Assembly (NCBI RefSeq): GCF_040834005.1
Contig: NZ_CP162129.1
Location: forward strand, 3,930,001-3,994,000
DNA length: 64,000 nucleotides
DNA from: Paenibacillus sp. PL2-23
GTDB lineage: Bacteria > Bacillota > Bacilli > Paenibacillales > Paenibacillaceae
Direction: 5' to 3'
Under the pieces are notes generated by a model, which worked only from the letters and a program-made list of their open reading frames with translations, did not search any database and had not been told where the DNA came from. Below are positions 1 to 9,559 of the stretch, one piece after another. The position numbers and the translations under genes were made by a program. Each line of letters starts with the position of its first letter. The stretch's first letter is position 1.

Positions 1-696
1 CGGTCCAACGACTCTGCTGGCCGCTCTCTTCACATTGCTTTTCATTCGCACATGCAGAGGCAGCCACGACTGGGCAAAGTGATGGATCGTATAGCTTTCG
101 CTCGTAATATAATTGCCGCCGTTAATGTAATCGTATGGACTAAAATATTGCCTTGGATAAAACATGACCCCGCTGCTGAGCATCTGCTGCTGGCCATTTA
201 ATACAAGCCCCTCGCTCTCGCACAATCGGGATATCACGGCCGTATTGGTTGTTGTATCATATGTGCCATCCAGCCTCTTGAATGCCCGGCCCTCGTAATC
301 CTTCAACAGCATAGCGATCCATGGATGCTGGGGCATCGCTCCCATCGTCCCGGATTGAAGAAACTGTTCGTCCTCGAACCCTGTGAATGCCTCATGCTGC
401 AGCAAAGGATTTAACGATCTCAGCACCTCTACATCGGTATCCATATAGATTCCACCGTGATGATACAACGCATGAAGCCTGACATAATCGCTGACGAAAG
501 CAAATTTGCGCGCTGCATAGGCCTCGCTGACATACCTGCTGCAGCTAATATCGAAGTTATCCTCGTTCCATTCCATGAGCTCATAATCCGGCAGATGCCT
601 GCTCCAGCTCTTGATGCAATTCACCATCAGCTTCGGCTTCTCTCCCCTGCCGAACCAGCAATAGTGGATGATCCTTGGAATCTTATCCTGCGACAT
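1..696 (-). CDS. DXD-motif glycosyltransferase (GT32-like capsular/EPS sugar transferase), 3' end beyond window
   Basis: The frame is open from an ATG at 696 to the left edge, giving 232 codons with no stop, so the C-terminus lies outside the window. The start has GGGGGAG about 7 bases upstream; an ATG four bases earlier meets a stop after five codons. The N-terminus IPRIIHYCWFG followed by LPDYELMEWNEDNFD, then FVSDYVRLHALYHHGGIYMD and TDVEVL, is the pattern of the Gly_transf_sug (DXD) family, which includes capsule and initiating hexosyl transferases. MDTD would bind the divalent metal and the nucleotide sugar. It is the most distal visible gene of the exopolysaccharide cluster, 30 bases after the EpsG-like gene. 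The family call is solid; donor and acceptor sugars cannot be read. Confidence 0.85.
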   Translation of the reverse strand, partial: MSQDKIPRIIHYCWFGRGEKPKLMVNCIKSWSRHLPDYELMEWNEDNFDISCSRYVSEAYAARKFAFVSDYVRLHALYHHGGIYMDTDVEVLRSLNPLLQHEAFTGFEDEQFLQSGTMGAMPQHPWIAMLLKDYEGRAFKRLDGTYDTTTNTAVISRLCESEGLVLNGQQQMLSSGVMFYPRQYFSPYDYINGGNYITSESYTIHHFAQSWLPLHVRMKSNVKRAASRVVGP

Positions 697-726
697 CCAT
701 GCTCTCCCCCTCAATACATGTCATGC

Positions 727-1818
727 TTAGAATGGCCATTTGATGTAATCGCTGCTGTAGCGAATATCTAAAATAATGACGTTTTCGTAAAAGAAATATA
801 GAAAGTAAAAGCAAATAAATATTAAGTAAACAAATCGCTGATCCTTTTCCCGAAATAACTTCACAATCCAGCCCATGAGAACAAGCTGATAAAGAGTAAA
901 ATAAATGCCCAGTCTTGCAAAAATCCAATTTTGTGTTGAAATGATCATAATAATGGCTCCGACTATCGATAGATTTACAAATACATCGCTTTGTGGGAAT
1001 ATCGCCTGCAGTTTCACTCGTCCCAAATAAGCGATTAGAATGGGGAGTGCATAGATGAGTACACGTAAAATATTTGCTCCGCCTTCTTGAAAGTTCTGGT
1101 ATTCAGCATATTGTGTGTTCTCAATAACGCTGAAAAGCATCGTAGAGAAGTAATTGAATCCCACAACTATTAATATAGAAATGCCTAACAGTATGGTTGA
1201 TGTTAAGGTCCATGCTTTCCGCCGTACCATAAAATAAATAGGTAGCAATATAAGTGCACTTTGATGGAAGAAAGAAGCGAAAATAACGACTGGAAAATAT
1301 ATTTTCCACTTACCTTCGACTAGCGCTTTTGTTGCTGCAAATACTATGGCAGCTGCTAAATATTGACGAATTCCGTTCATGGATACAATGAATGCGCCTG
1401 TCGTAATATATGCGAATAAGCTTAACTCTACCAACCTAGAGTATTGATAGAACACAATAATAATCAGTAAGTTGGTAAGAAATGCAGTTATGAAGATCAT
1501 GATTTGAGGATCATCACTCACTTGCTTCAACAGCATCTGGAACAAATTAAATCCAATATCGTCCTTCTGCAGAACTGCTGCCCAAGAAAAATCGTCTACA
1601 ACATAACTATGCATATATAGATAGGTGTCTCCGATGTTATTCCGCAAACCTGCCACAAGGACCAGACACAATGCCGCAAACGCAATATATATTTTGTTAG
1701 GAATTATCGGAAGTGGACCTCTCTCCGTTGCAATTGAAAAATATCTTGCCAATGCAGCATTCATAAAAACAACCAAAAGGGTGAACCATATCATCTCCAT
1801 CATTAAAGTCCTTTCCAT
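727..1818 (-). CDS. EpsG-family membrane protein, probable exopolysaccharide polymerase
   Basis: About 363 residues with roughly nine or ten hydrophobic segments through the whole length and no soluble domain. The segment LVAGLRNNIGDTYLY after the second membrane span, and the central SMNGIRQYLAAAIVF, are typical of the EpsG/Wzy-like family, thought to polymerise repeat units at the outer face of the membrane. The ATG at 1818 has AGAGGA four bases upstream; an ATG at 1803 with AAAGG six bases upstream is an equally good start. It lies 13 bases after a GT2 gene, within one minus-strand operon. Polymerase activity is inferred from family and context. Confidence 0.8.
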   Translation of the reverse strand: MERTLMMEMIWFTLLVVFMNAALARYFSIATERGPLPIIPNKIYIAFAALCLVLVAGLRNNIGDTYLYMHSYVVDDFSWAAVLQKDDIGFNLFQMLLKQVSDDPQIMIFITAFLTNLLIIIVFYQYSRLVELSLFAYITTGAFIVSMNGIRQYLAAAIVFAATKALVEGKWKIYFPVVIFASFFHQSALILLPIYFMVRRKAWTLTSTILLGISILIVVGFNYFSTMLFSVIENTQYAEYQNFQEGGANILRVLIYALPILIAYLGRVKLQAIFPQSDVFVNLSIVGAIIMIISTQNWIFARLGIYFTLYQLVLMGWIVKLFREKDQRFVYLIFICFYFLYFFYENVIILDIRYSSDYIKWPF

Positions 1819-1831
1819 CAAGTCCTCTTAG

Positions 1832-2746
1832 TTATCCGGACTTCATGACGGTATTTCTCTTGGTACGATTAATGTAAATATATAACAAGAGGCCAAGCGG
1901 CAATGCTGCCAATGTCGTCCATTTCCGAGGTGACTCCTGGATGAGTCTGCGGTTGCGAAGCATCAAGCTGCTTGAAACGTAATGAATAGCTTCACGATAA
2001 CGTTCTTTAAAGGTAGGAGCGTATTTCATGGCTGTCTTCCGGAAGAAGGAGAAACCTCTTGGATTACGAAGGTATTGCTTGACAATATTGAGACTCGATC
2101 CGTCTTCCCTGTACTCTACGTGACACAACACTTCGTTCATAAGCAATAACGGGTATTGCTGATCAATTAATATGTATTTGTACGACAGAGGACAATATTT
2201 CTCTCCGTCATATACAGGATAGGGGGGACAACCACTAGTAAGCTCTGTACGGTAGACCAGCTTTTTGTCTCCTGTTACTCGATGCTTGGCATACAGATCC
2301 GTCAGGGTCGAGCTCATTACGCCGCCAGGAAGCTGTGTACCGATAATACGGCCATCAGGAGCAGCATCCAGCCCCACAATGCCGGCATATTGACTACTTC
2401 CGTGAGCCTGCCAGAAAGAAATGATCTTTTCAACTGCCTCATCTGCCATATAGTCGTCGGAATCGATACAAACATTCAGTTCAGTGTTAATCCGTTCGTA
2501 TGCCGTGTTATGTGCGCCATGCATGCCTTGGTTATTTTGGTATATATATTCAATGGCGAAGTCAGCTTCCGCGATCCAAGCTCGTACCATTTCTTCTGTT
2601 CCATCACTTGAGCCATCATCAATAATCAGCCATTTAAAGGATTTGCAACTCTGCCTCTTCAAGCTTTCATAACATAGATGAAGCGTATAAGCGCGATTGA
2701 ACGTAGGTGTAAATACCGTTAGTACTGGTTTATTTGGGTTCATCAT
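1832..2746 (-). CDS. GT2-family glycosyltransferase of the EPS cluster
   Basis: A 304-residue GT-A fold inverting transferase. Visible motifs are FTPTFNRAYTL (about residues 12-22), IDDGSSDGT (42-50) and the DXD-like DSDD (95-98), which bind the nucleotide-sugar and metal. A hydrophobic stretch near the C-terminus (LAALPLGLLLYIYI) may attach it to the membrane. ATG 2746 is preceded by GAGGGATTGA. It follows the GT4 gene by 8 bases and would add one sugar to the lipid-linked repeat unit. The sugar is not predictable from sequence. Confidence 0.85.
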   Translation of the reverse strand: MMNPNKPVLTVFTPTFNRAYTLHLCYESLKRQSCKSFKWLIIDDGSSDGTEEMVRAWIAEADFAIEYIYQNNQGMHGAHNTAYERINTELNVCIDSDDYMADEAVEKIISFWQAHGSSQYAGIVGLDAAPDGRIIGTQLPGGVMSSTLTDLYAKHRVTGDKKLVYRTELTSGCPPYPVYDGEKYCPLSYKYILIDQQYPLLLMNEVLCHVEYREDGSSLNIVKQYLRNPRGFSFFRKTAMKYAPTFKERYREAIHYVSSSLMLRNRRLIQESPRKWTTLAALPLGLLLYIYINRTKRNTVMKSG

Positions 2747-2754
2747 TCAATCCC

Positions 2755-3876
2755 TCAATTCGACGTAGCTATTGCAATGCGTTCGGAATAAAAATGTCCT
2801 AGCCATTCTGCCATTGCAGCAGAATCATAGCCATGCTCTCGCAGAAGCTGGCTCGTATCTGCATGCTCATAGGAAACGCCTAGAATAGCCCTGCTCCAGT
2901 ACTTAGGGGGTTGTTGTAAGGATACAAACGATACTCTGCCCGTTATATCCGCTTCTCTCGTAATCGTGTCCGACACGACACATCTTAAGCCTGCAGCTTG
3001 CGCTTCAATGAGAACGACAGGCAAGCCCTCAAACAATGAAGGAAATAAGAATAAATCCATTCCCTGAAGCAAACGCGATATGTCAGCTCTCACACCCAGG
3101 AATCGAATGGAGTCCGATAATCCCATTTCATCTGCTTGCTTCTCGATCGAGGCTCGCAAGTAACCATCACCGGCAAGCACCAACAAAGCATCCTCTTTAT
3201 CCTGCTTCAAGGAATGAAATACCTGCAGCAAGAACTTATGATTTTTCTGCTCGTTAAACCTGCCAATATGTCCAACTACAAGCCTATCCCCCGCTTCAAG
3301 CTCCGCTCTCACTTCGGTTCTTACAGCAGGATTGAATGCAAACTCTTCGGTATTCACAGCATTCTGAAGGACAATCACTTCCCTGCTGTTCTCTCGCTTT
3401 CTGCCAAATAACCATTCTCCCGCTCTCGCTGAGCATGCGAAATAATCGCTGGGATTATCCTTAATCGCGAGTCTAGCGTAAATACGGAAGGGAAATTTGT
3501 AATCCAGCTTTAAGTCACTGAGATGGCTATGTATAATTCTGCAGGGAACACCTGCTTTTTTTGCAGCCCTAAGCACGAAACCGCTGTTCTCATTCATGTG
3601 TGAATGCACAACCCGATAATCACGGCGCTCCTCAAAGAAACGATCCAACATCCTAAAGTAACGCCGATAATTGCCAGGCCGTATATTCGGCATTCGATAA
3701 ATACGTCCGCCCAGCGATTCGATTTCTTTGTCATAGTGCCCTTCTTCTTGCCGGTGCACAAGGAAATCAAACTGAAAGCCGTTTTTGTTCATTTGCCGAT
3801 AATAGTTCATTAGCATCGTCTCGAGTCCGCCGCGATTCATGATAGTCACGACCTGCAGGATACGAATAGATTCCAC
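2755..3876 (-). CDS. GT4-family glycosyltransferase (EpsF-like)
   Basis: A 373-residue GT-B fold retaining transferase. The N-terminal domain carries the acceptor-side loop NRGGLETML near residue 14. The C-terminal donor domain shows GHIGRFNEQKNH and the E-x7-E segment FEGLPVVLIEAQAAGL. The GTG start at 3876 has a perfect AGGAGG seven bases upstream, so it is well supported although it lies 110 bases inside the frame of the preceding GT2 gene. It resembles EpsF of the Bacillus biofilm operon in order and domain content. The donor sugar is unknown. Confidence 0.87.
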   Translation of the reverse strand: MESIRILQVVTIMNRGGLETMLMNYYRQMNKNGFQFDFLVHRQEEGHYDKEIESLGGRIYRMPNIRPGNYRRYFRMLDRFFEERRDYRVVHSHMNENSGFVLRAAKKAGVPCRIIHSHLSDLKLDYKFPFRIYARLAIKDNPSDYFACSARAGEWLFGRKRENSREVIVLQNAVNTEEFAFNPAVRTEVRAELEAGDRLVVGHIGRFNEQKNHKFLLQVFHSLKQDKEDALLVLAGDGYLRASIEKQADEMGLSDSIRFLGVRADISRLLQGMDLFLFPSLFEGLPVVLIEAQAAGLRCVVSDTITREADITGRVSFVSLQQPPKYWSRAILGVSYEHADTSQLLREHGYDSAAMAEWLGHFYSERIAIATSN

Positions 3877-4948
3877 TTCGATTCCTCCTAATCGATTTGG
3901 TACGCATCATGTCTATTACCATGAGCAGAAGGTATACAGGCCATGCAAGCCGCCACTTTGCAGCGGTATAGAACAGCCTCCAAACCGATGTACAATTTCG
4001 AATTTCAAACTTGGCAAGTGCATCGCCGAATACACGTTGGGATAAAAGCTGCTTAATCTGCGACACTTTACCGAAAACGGAAGCCGGATTAGACGTGCTG
4101 ACAATATTTAATCCAAGCCCCAACACGTTAAGTGCAATCCGGTTATTGAGTGCCTGCCTATACTCCACAGAACGTCCTTTCGCAAAAAGTTCCATACACT
4201 GATATAAGGTTTGAAACTGTTGATCCAGCAGCGGTTTATAGCAAGTCGTAATGGATTCTGTATTAGCTCGCCAGTAATGATATAGTGGACGATTCAAAAA
4301 TATAAAGGATTCCGCATGTGAAAAAGCTTCTATATTAAACAAGGTATCTTCATTGCTGCCGATTTCCTTCAAATCAATGAAAGAACACCCCGCCTTTCGA
4401 ATTAGGCTTCTCTTGTACAGCTTCGACCAGACGGTCCCCCATGCGTCCAACTGCTCCGGAGACGCAACCTCGACACCAAGTGGCCCGATCAGCCTTCGCG
4501 TCAACTGCCACTGAACCTCTTCGCCATGGTAGATGCTTTTGTCTGGCAGCGAGTAGTGCTTCGGCTTCGTATGCGTGCCGAATTCTCTTGTATAAGCACA
4601 CATGACGATGTCGATATCCTGGTCAAGGGCAGCATCCAGCATCTGTTCATACATTGTGCTCGATACCCAGTCATCAGGATCCACGAATCCGATATACTGT
4701 CCGGTGCAATAGGATAAGCCAAGGTTGCGAGCACCAGACACTCCCTGATTGTCGCTGTCTATTATTTTTAACCGCGAGTCCCTCTCCGAATAGCTCTCCA
4801 GCACCTTCAAGCTCCCATCCGTTGACCCATCATTCACCGCGATGATCTCGATATCGCGGAACGTTTGGTGAAGCAGGCTGTCCAGGCATCTTGGGAGATA
4901 TGCCTCCATGTTAAATATAGGAACGACTATACTGATAGCTGGGCTCAT
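3767..4948 (-). CDS. GT2-family glycosyltransferase (EpsH/EpsJ-like) with long 3' overlap
   Basis: A 393-residue GT-A transferase: [19 protein letters not shown] at the N-terminus, AVNDGSTDGS, NQGVSGARNLGL, and the metal-binding FVDPDDWVS. ATG 4948 has GGAGG six bases upstream. A hydrophobic stretch (WPVYLLLMVIDMM) precedes the last ~45 residues. That tail is Arg-rich and is encoded entirely within the start region of the GT4 gene (110-base overlap). One base of frame change just upstream would end this protein at the TAG that is part of the next gene's AGGAGG site, so the tail may come from a lost stop. Its role is addition of one EPS sugar. Confidence 0.83.
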   Translation of the reverse strand: MSPAISIVVPIFNMEAYLPRCLDSLLHQTFRDIEIIAVNDGSTDGSLKVLESYSERDSRLKIIDSDNQGVSGARNLGLSYCTGQYIGFVDPDDWVSSTMYEQMLDAALDQDIDIVMCAYTREFGTHTKPKHYSLPDKSIYHGEEVQWQLTRRLIGPLGVEVASPEQLDAWGTVWSKLYKRSLIRKAGCSFIDLKEIGSNEDTLFNIEAFSHAESFIFLNRPLYHYWRANTESITTCYKPLLDQQFQTLYQCMELFAKGRSVEYRQALNNRIALNVLGLGLNIVSTSNPASVFGKVSQIKQLLSQRVFGDALAKFEIRNCTSVWRLFYTAAKWRLAWPVYLLLMVIDMMRTKSIRRNRSGIYSYPAGRDYHESRRTRDDANELLSANEQKRLSV

Positions 4949-6083
4949 CCTTAACCTCCATCAAAGGCTTATACAGCTCTCTCAATTCCTCCTGCACGCG
5001 CTCGAGCGAGTAGCCCTTCACCCGCTCCAGGGCGGAAGCGCCCATGCGGGCGCGCGTCTCGCGGAAGCGGTGGAGCAGCAGCAGGCGGCTGGCGAAGGAA
5101 TCGACGTCGCCCGGCTCCACGAGGAAGCCGGTGGCGCCCTCGGCGATGAGCTCCTCGTGGCCGCGGTTGCGCGTCGCGACGACCGGCAGGCCGCTGGCCA
5201 TCGCCTCCATAATGTTGAGCGGCAGCCCTTCGCGCAGGCTTGCCGAGACGGAGACGTCGCACATCGGGATCAGCTCCTTCAGATCATCCCGATAGCCCAG
5301 GAAATCAATCTGCGACTCGACACCAAGCTGGATCGCCAGCTCGCGGCACTGCTCCTGCAGTGATCCACGGCCCGCCAGCAGCAGCTTCGCCTCCGGCATC
5401 TTGTCCTTCAGCTTCGCCAATGCCCGAATGAGCAGCTCGTGATTTTTGTTGGCGTTGAATTCAGCCGCATAAATCATCAGGAACTGCTGAGCCGTATAGT
5501 TGAACGCGCTCCGCGCCTTCCGTTTCTCTTCAGCGGACAATGGAGCGAACAGCTCCGTGCGTACCCCTACTCCATGCACATGGTGAACCGCTCCGGCGCG
5601 GAATCCGCCTGCGATCGCGCGGCGGTAATCCTCGCCGTTAATAGTTATGAGACTATCGGTGACGCCGGCCAGCAGCTTCTCGACGGGATAATACATCAGC
5701 CAGTTGGCCAACGGCGCTCCCTTGTAGAAGTGGAAGCCATGCGCGGTGTAGATAACCTTTGTGCCCAGCCTTCTTGCGCCCCTCGCCGCAAGCCTGGCCA
5801 GCACGCCGCCCATTGGGGTGTGGCAGTGCACGATGTTATATTGCTCCTCCCGGATGATCGCCTTCAGCATCCGATACGCCTTCACATTGTCCGCTCTGAT
5901 CGGACTTCTCTGTATGGGCAGATTGAATTTGCGATCCACGTAAGGAAGCTCCAGCTCCCCGTGAGCCGCGACGTGAACCTCCCACCCCTGCTTTCTGAAC
6001 CATTCCATAACCGGCAGGTGGAACGCCTTGAAATGATAGTCGACGGTTGCGCAGAACAGGATTTTACGCTTCATGGCCGACAT
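4911..6083 (-). CDS. GT4-family glycosyltransferase (EpsD-like)
   Basis: A 390-residue GT-B transferase beginning [18 protein letters not shown], a good match to the EpsD type, with [14 protein letters not shown] in the acceptor domain and [20 protein letters not shown] (the E-x7-E donor loop) in the C-terminal domain. ATG 6083 has AAGGG four bases upstream and overlaps the galU 3' end by 20 bases; its own 3' end overlaps the next GT2 start by 38 bases, indicating translational coupling. The segment at about 4980-5270 is clearly richer in GC than its neighbours. It probably adds an early sugar of the repeat unit. Confidence 0.87.
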   Translation of the reverse strand: MSAMKRKILFCATVDYHFKAFHLPVMEWFRKQGWEVHVAAHGELELPYVDRKFNLPIQRSPIRADNVKAYRMLKAIIREEQYNIVHCHTPMGGVLARLAARGARRLGTKVIYTAHGFHFYKGAPLANWLMYYPVEKLLAGVTDSLITINGEDYRRAIAGGFRAGAVHHVHGVGVRTELFAPLSAEEKRKARSAFNYTAQQFLMIYAAEFNANKNHELLIRALAKLKDKMPEAKLLLAGRGSLQEQCRELAIQLGVESQIDFLGYRDDLKELIPMCDVSVSASLREGLPLNIMEAMASGLPVVATRNRGHEELIAEGATGFLVEPGDVDSFASRLLLLHRFRETRARMGASALERVKGYSLERVQEELRELYKPLMEVKDEPSYQYSRSYI

Positions 6084-6951
6084 TTTCCCTTTGCAGCATT
6101 CGGGTCAAATATTCCAGCAGCTCGAATCGAAGATCGTCCCGCTGCAGGGCGAATTCGATCGTCGTCTGGATGAAGCCCATCTTCTCGCCCACATCGTACC
6201 GCTTGCCGTCGAACTCGTACGCGAATACAGCGCGGGAAAGGTTCAACGTCGCGATTGCGTCCGTCAATTGAATCTCGCCTCCGGAGCCCGGCTGCTGGCT
6301 GCCCAGAATATCGAATATTTCCGGCGTCAGAATGTAGCGGCCCATAATGGCCATATTGGACGGCGCTTCATCAAGGCTGGGCTTCTCCACCAGCGTGTTG
6401 ATCCGGTGGAACGACGGCTCCATAATCATGCCGTCCACGATGCCGTAGCGCGACACCGCTTCCTCCGCTACCCGCTGAACGCCAATGATGGATGATCCAT
6501 ATTGCGCGTATTTGTCGATCATCTGCTTCAGGCAAGGCTTCTCTGCGGCAATAATGTCATCGCCAAGCAGAACGGCGAACGGCTCGTCGCCGATAAATTT
6601 CCTGGCGCACCAGATCGCATGGCCCAGTCCGCGCGGCTCCTTCTGTCGAATGTAGTGGATGTCGACCATATCCGACGACTTCCGCACCTCCTGAAGCAGC
6701 TCGAACTTGCTCTTCGAGGCGAGAACATGCTCCAGCTCCATCGAATTGTCGAAGTGATCCTCAATCGCCCGCTTGCCCTTGCCCGTCACGATAATAATAT
6801 CCTCGATGCCGGATTCAATGGCTTCTTCCACTATGTATTGGATGGTAGGCTTGTCGACGATGGGCAGCATCTCCTTCGGCATCGCCTTGGTTGCCGGCAG
6901 AAACCTTGTGCCGAGTCCCGCTGCTGGAATAATCGCTTTTCTTACCTTCAT
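6064..6951 (-). CDS. galU: UTP--glucose-1-phosphate uridylyltransferase
   Basis: Makes UDP-glucose from UTP and glucose-1-phosphate in the cytoplasm, supplying EPS and other glycans. The N-terminus [18 protein letters not shown] with the pyrophosphorylase signature [15 protein letters not shown] is diagnostic, as are LLGDDI and [13 protein letters not shown] chose the ATG at 6951 because it gives the usual GtaB/GalU N-terminus (MKVRKAIIP); an ATG at 6957 and a longer frame are less likely. AAGGAG lies 9 bases before 6951. About 295 residues, the usual family length. It sits between the dehydratase and the first glycosyltransferase in the EPS operon. Confidence 0.95.
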   Translation of the reverse strand: MKVRKAIIPAAGLGTRFLPATKAMPKEMLPIVDKPTIQYIVEEAIESGIEDIIIVTGKGKRAIEDHFDNSMELEHVLASKSKFELLQEVRKSSDMVDIHYIRQKEPRGLGHAIWCARKFIGDEPFAVLLGDDIIAAEKPCLKQMIDKYAQYGSSIIGVQRVAEEAVSRYGIVDGMIMEPSFHRINTLVEKPSLDEAPSNMAIMGRYILTPEIFDILGSQQPGSGGEIQLTDAIATLNLSRAVFAYEFDGKRYDVGEKMGFIQTTIEFALQRDDLRFELLEYLTRMLQRENVGHEA

Positions 6952-6970
6952 GCTCATCCGCTCCTTTTCT

Positions 6971-8803
6971 TTATCCCGTAACCATCGACAGCTCCGGTCT
7001 TGCGCTAGGCACAATATGGTTGCCAAGATCCAGCAGCCTAACCTTAAGCTCCGCTTGATTCATGCCGGGGAAATCCGCGATTAACGCCTCGATCTCCTCG
7101 TAGAAGATGGAGGAGGCTTTGCCGATGTAGATTTTTGGATATACCTGCTTCTCCGTCACCTCGTCGGCCTTGAGCATCTCCTCGAACAGCTTCTCTCCGG
7201 GACGAATGCCCGTATATTCAATGCCAATCTCATCCACGCTATATCCCGACATGCGGATCACATTTTGCGCCAGCTCCGTAATGTTGACGGGTTCACCCAT
7301 ATCCAGCACGAATATCTCTCCGCCCCTGGCGAGCGCGCCGGCTTGAATTACCAGTCTGGAAGCCTCCGGAATCGTCATAAAATAGCGCACCATCTCGGGA
7401 TGGGTAACCGTTACAGGGCCGCCCTTGGCAATCTGCTTCTTGAACAGCGGGATGACGCTCCCTCTGCTCCCCAGCACGTTGCCGAACCGTACCGCAACAA
7501 ACTTGGTATGGCTGCTAACCCGGTCCATATGCTGGATAACCATCTCGGCGATCCGCTTCGTTGCGCCCATGACGCTGGTGGGATTGACCGCTTTGTCTGT
7601 CGAGATCATGACGAAGGTTTCGACACGGCTTTTGCTCGCCGCTCGTGCCGCGTTCAGCGTGCCCAGCACGTTGTTCTTGAACGCCTCCTCCGGGTTGCGC
7701 TCCATAAGCGGCACATGCTTGTGCGCCGCAGCGTGGTAAACAACATGCGGCCGATGCTGCAGCATAACCGCCATCATTTTATCCGCATCCTGAAGATCCG
7801 CAATTTCCGTAAAAAATTTAATATTGGAGTCGCGGAACGTTTCCTTCAGCTCCATCTCAATAGCATAGATGCTGTTCTCGCCATGCCCCAGGAGCACCAG
7901 CTTCTCCGGCAGAAAGCGCGAAATTTGGCGGCATACCTCCGAGCCGATCGACCCTCCTGCCCCCGTCACCAGCACCACCTTCTGCGTGACATATTCCGAG
8001 ATGCTCTCAATATCCAGCTCCACAGGCTCCCGCCCCAGCAAATCCTCGACCTGCACATCGCGGAACTGCGTAACGGAGATTCTGCCCGTCGCCAAATCCT
8101 CCAGCATAGGAATAATTTGCGTCTTGGCGTTCGTGCGGGCACATTCCGTATAGATGCCGTATAAGCCTTTTTTACTAAGGGAAGGAATGGCAATGACAAT
8201 ATTGTCGATGTCCAGCTCGCGCGTAATGCGGACGATATCGGCTACGCGGCCCGCTACCGGAATGCCCATAATGTCCAGCATTTGCTTGGCGTGATCATCA
8301 TCGATGAACGCGACGGGATACAGCTCCGTATCGGAGTTGCTCATCAGCTGTCTCGCCAGCATGATGCCAGCCGAACCCGCCCCGACAATCAACGTCCGCT
8401 TGCGCTTGCCGCTGTATCTGCTGAACCTGCCTCTCACAACGCGCCAGCACAGCCGGCTTCCACCAATCAACAAAATGTGCAGCATGCAGGTCACAACAAG
8501 CAGCTTCAGCTCCGCCTTGCCCATAATGGCCCATTGCGATAGTCCCGCCAGCAGGAAGGACAAGCCGACAGCCTTCGCGATAATAAGCAGCTCGCCGACA
8601 CTGGCGTATTCCCACGCTTTTTTGTACAGCTTGAAATAGAGGAAGAAGCCATGATGGAGGAGCAGCAGCGCTGCCGCAAGGACATAGAACGATACGCTGT
8701 CTCCTGGTGAAGCCCCCAGCAGCCAGCTGCCTGCGGTAATAGCGGTTAATACAATGGCCGAATCCAGCATCGCGAGAAGTGCAAGCCTGCTTCGGTAAGT
8801 CAT
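6971..8803 (-). CDS. Membrane-anchored nucleoside-diphosphate-sugar 4,6-dehydratase (EpsC/CapD/FlaA1 family)
   Basis: A 610-residue protein with four N-terminal membrane spans (about residues 8-115), a first Rossmann-like region ([17 protein letters not shown]) and a catalytic SDR domain starting near residue 280. The catalytic part has [17 protein letters not shown] for NAD(P), the [11 protein letters not shown] segment, and [17 protein letters not shown], in which Met stands in the YxxxK position, as usual for this family. It probably converts UDP-GlcNAc to a 4-keto-6-deoxy sugar for the EPS repeat unit. It is the first gene after the hairpin that follows the BY-kinase gene, and a SinR-like palindrome lies 36-51 bases before its start. 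Confidence 0.9.
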   Translation of the reverse strand: MTYRSRLALLAMLDSAIVLTAITAGSWLLGASPGDSVSFYVLAAALLLLHHGFFLYFKLYKKAWEYASVGELLIIAKAVGLSFLLAGLSQWAIMGKAELKLLVVTCMLHILLIGGSRLCWRVVRGRFSRYSGKRKRTLIVGAGSAGIMLARQLMSNSDTELYPVAFIDDDHAKQMLDIMGIPVAGRVADIVRITRELDIDNIVIAIPSLSKKGLYGIYTECARTNAKTQIIPMLEDLATGRISVTQFRDVQVEDLLGREPVELDIESISEYVTQKVVLVTGAGGSIGSEVCRQISRFLPEKLVLLGHGENSIYAIEMELKETFRDSNIKFFTEIADLQDADKMMAVMLQHRPHVVYHAAAHKHVPLMERNPEEAFKNNVLGTLNAARAASKSRVETFVMISTDKAVNPTSVMGATKRIAEMVIQHMDRVSSHTKFVAVRFGNVLGSRGSVIPLFKKQIAKGGPVTVTHPEMVRYFMTIPEASRLVIQAGALARGGEIFVLDMGEPVNITELAQNVIRMSGYSVDEIGIEYTGIRPGEKLFEEMLKADEVTEKQVYPKIYIGKASSIFYEEIEALIADFPGMNQAELKVRLLDLGNHIVPSARPELSMVTG

Positions 8804-8838
8804 ACAATCTCATCCTTTCTCCTGATACGCCTTGCGTT

Positions 8839-8854
8839 GTGCTTTATAAAGAAC
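8839..8854. promoter_or_regulatory. Possible third SinR-like palindrome upstream of the dehydratase gene
   Basis: Read on the minus strand the site is GTTCTTTATAAAGCAC, which matches 14 of 16 bases of GTTCTTTATATAGAAC, the plus-strand sequence of the SinR-like site in the promoter ahead of the Wzz-like gene. It contains the known SinR half-site GTTCTTT and overlaps a TATAAA that could serve as a -10. No convincing -35 is visible, so an independent promoter here is uncertain. Confidence 0.4.
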
Positions 8855-8864
8855 GTTTTGGCCG

Positions 8865-8901
8865 AAAAAAAGACGTTATCCGATGAGCCATCATCTAACG
8901 T
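8865..8901 (-). terminator. Rho-independent terminator or attenuator inside the EPS cluster
   Basis: On the minus strand ACGTTA-GATGA, loop TGGC, TCATC-(3-base bulge)-TAACGT is followed by seven T. The stem overlaps the stop codon of the BY-kinase gene. It would end or reduce transcription between the Wzz/BY-kinase pair and the long downstream biosynthetic run, so downstream genes may need read-through, processive antitermination or their own promoter. Confidence 0.75.
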
Positions 8902-9559
8902 TCTTTTTGTTCAGAATAGCGCCTATAATGTTCGCTCCCGCAAAGGATAACGCTTGCTTCGCCTCCAGAGCCTTGCTTTGAGACGTCTTGCCGCAGCGAA
9001 GCAGCAGGACGACGCCGTCACATTTGTTCACGAGCGCATTCGTGTCAGGTGCCGTCAGAACGGCCGGACAATCGAAGACGATACGGTCATATCTGGCATA
9101 CAGCATGGACAGAAGCTCCTTCATCGTGTGGGAATCCAGCATGTCTGCGGAATTGGCGTGCGATACGCCGCTTGTGAGCAGGTCCAGGCCTTCCACCTCG
9201 GTCGTTTGCGCTGCATCCTCGAATTCCAGCTGGCGAGTCAGCACATTCGACAAGCCGGGCGAGACTGGCGAATGAAAGACCTTGTGCAGCGTCGGCTGAC
9301 GGAAGTTGGCGTCGATCAGCAGCACGCGGTCTCCCCGCTGCGCCATGCTGACGGCCAAGTTAACGGCAGCGGTCGATTTGCCATCGCCTGGCGCGGGGGA
9401 AGTCACGATAAGCGAGCGAATGGACTTTCCGTCCGATGCGTATTGAATGTTGTTGCGAATCGTCCTGTATTGCTCCGCAATTCGATGCGATGGATTGATG
9501 TATGCGATCAAGCTTCGGTTTACGATCTTTTTGGCTACTTTCGCCTTCTCACGAACCAA
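8891..9559 (-). CDS. CpsD/CapB-type bacterial tyrosine kinase domain protein (EpsB/YwqD-like)
   Basis: A cytoplasmic P-loop kinase that normally works with the Wzz-like membrane protein encoded just upstream to control EPS assembly. Walker A is APGDGKST, Walker A' VLLIDANF and Walker B IVFDCPAV. The protein ends KKNVR with no cluster of tyrosines, although most family members end in a Tyr-rich tail that is autophosphorylated. I favour the TTG at 9559 (GAGGAGT seven bases upstream) over the GTG at 9568, which touches the Shine-Dalgarno sequence. It overlaps the Wzz-like gene by 11 bases. Confidence 0.88.
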   Translation of the reverse strand: MVREKAKVAKKIVNRSLIAYINPSHRIAEQYRTIRNNIQYASDGKSIRSLIVTSPAPGDGKSTAAVNLAVSMAQRGDRVLLIDANFRQPTLHKVFHSPVSPGLSNVLTRQLEFEDAAQTTEVEGLDLLTSGVSHANSADMLDSHTMKELLSMLYARYDRIVFDCPAVLTAPDTNALVNKCDGVVLLLRCGKTSQSKALEAKQALSFAGANIIGAILNKKNVR

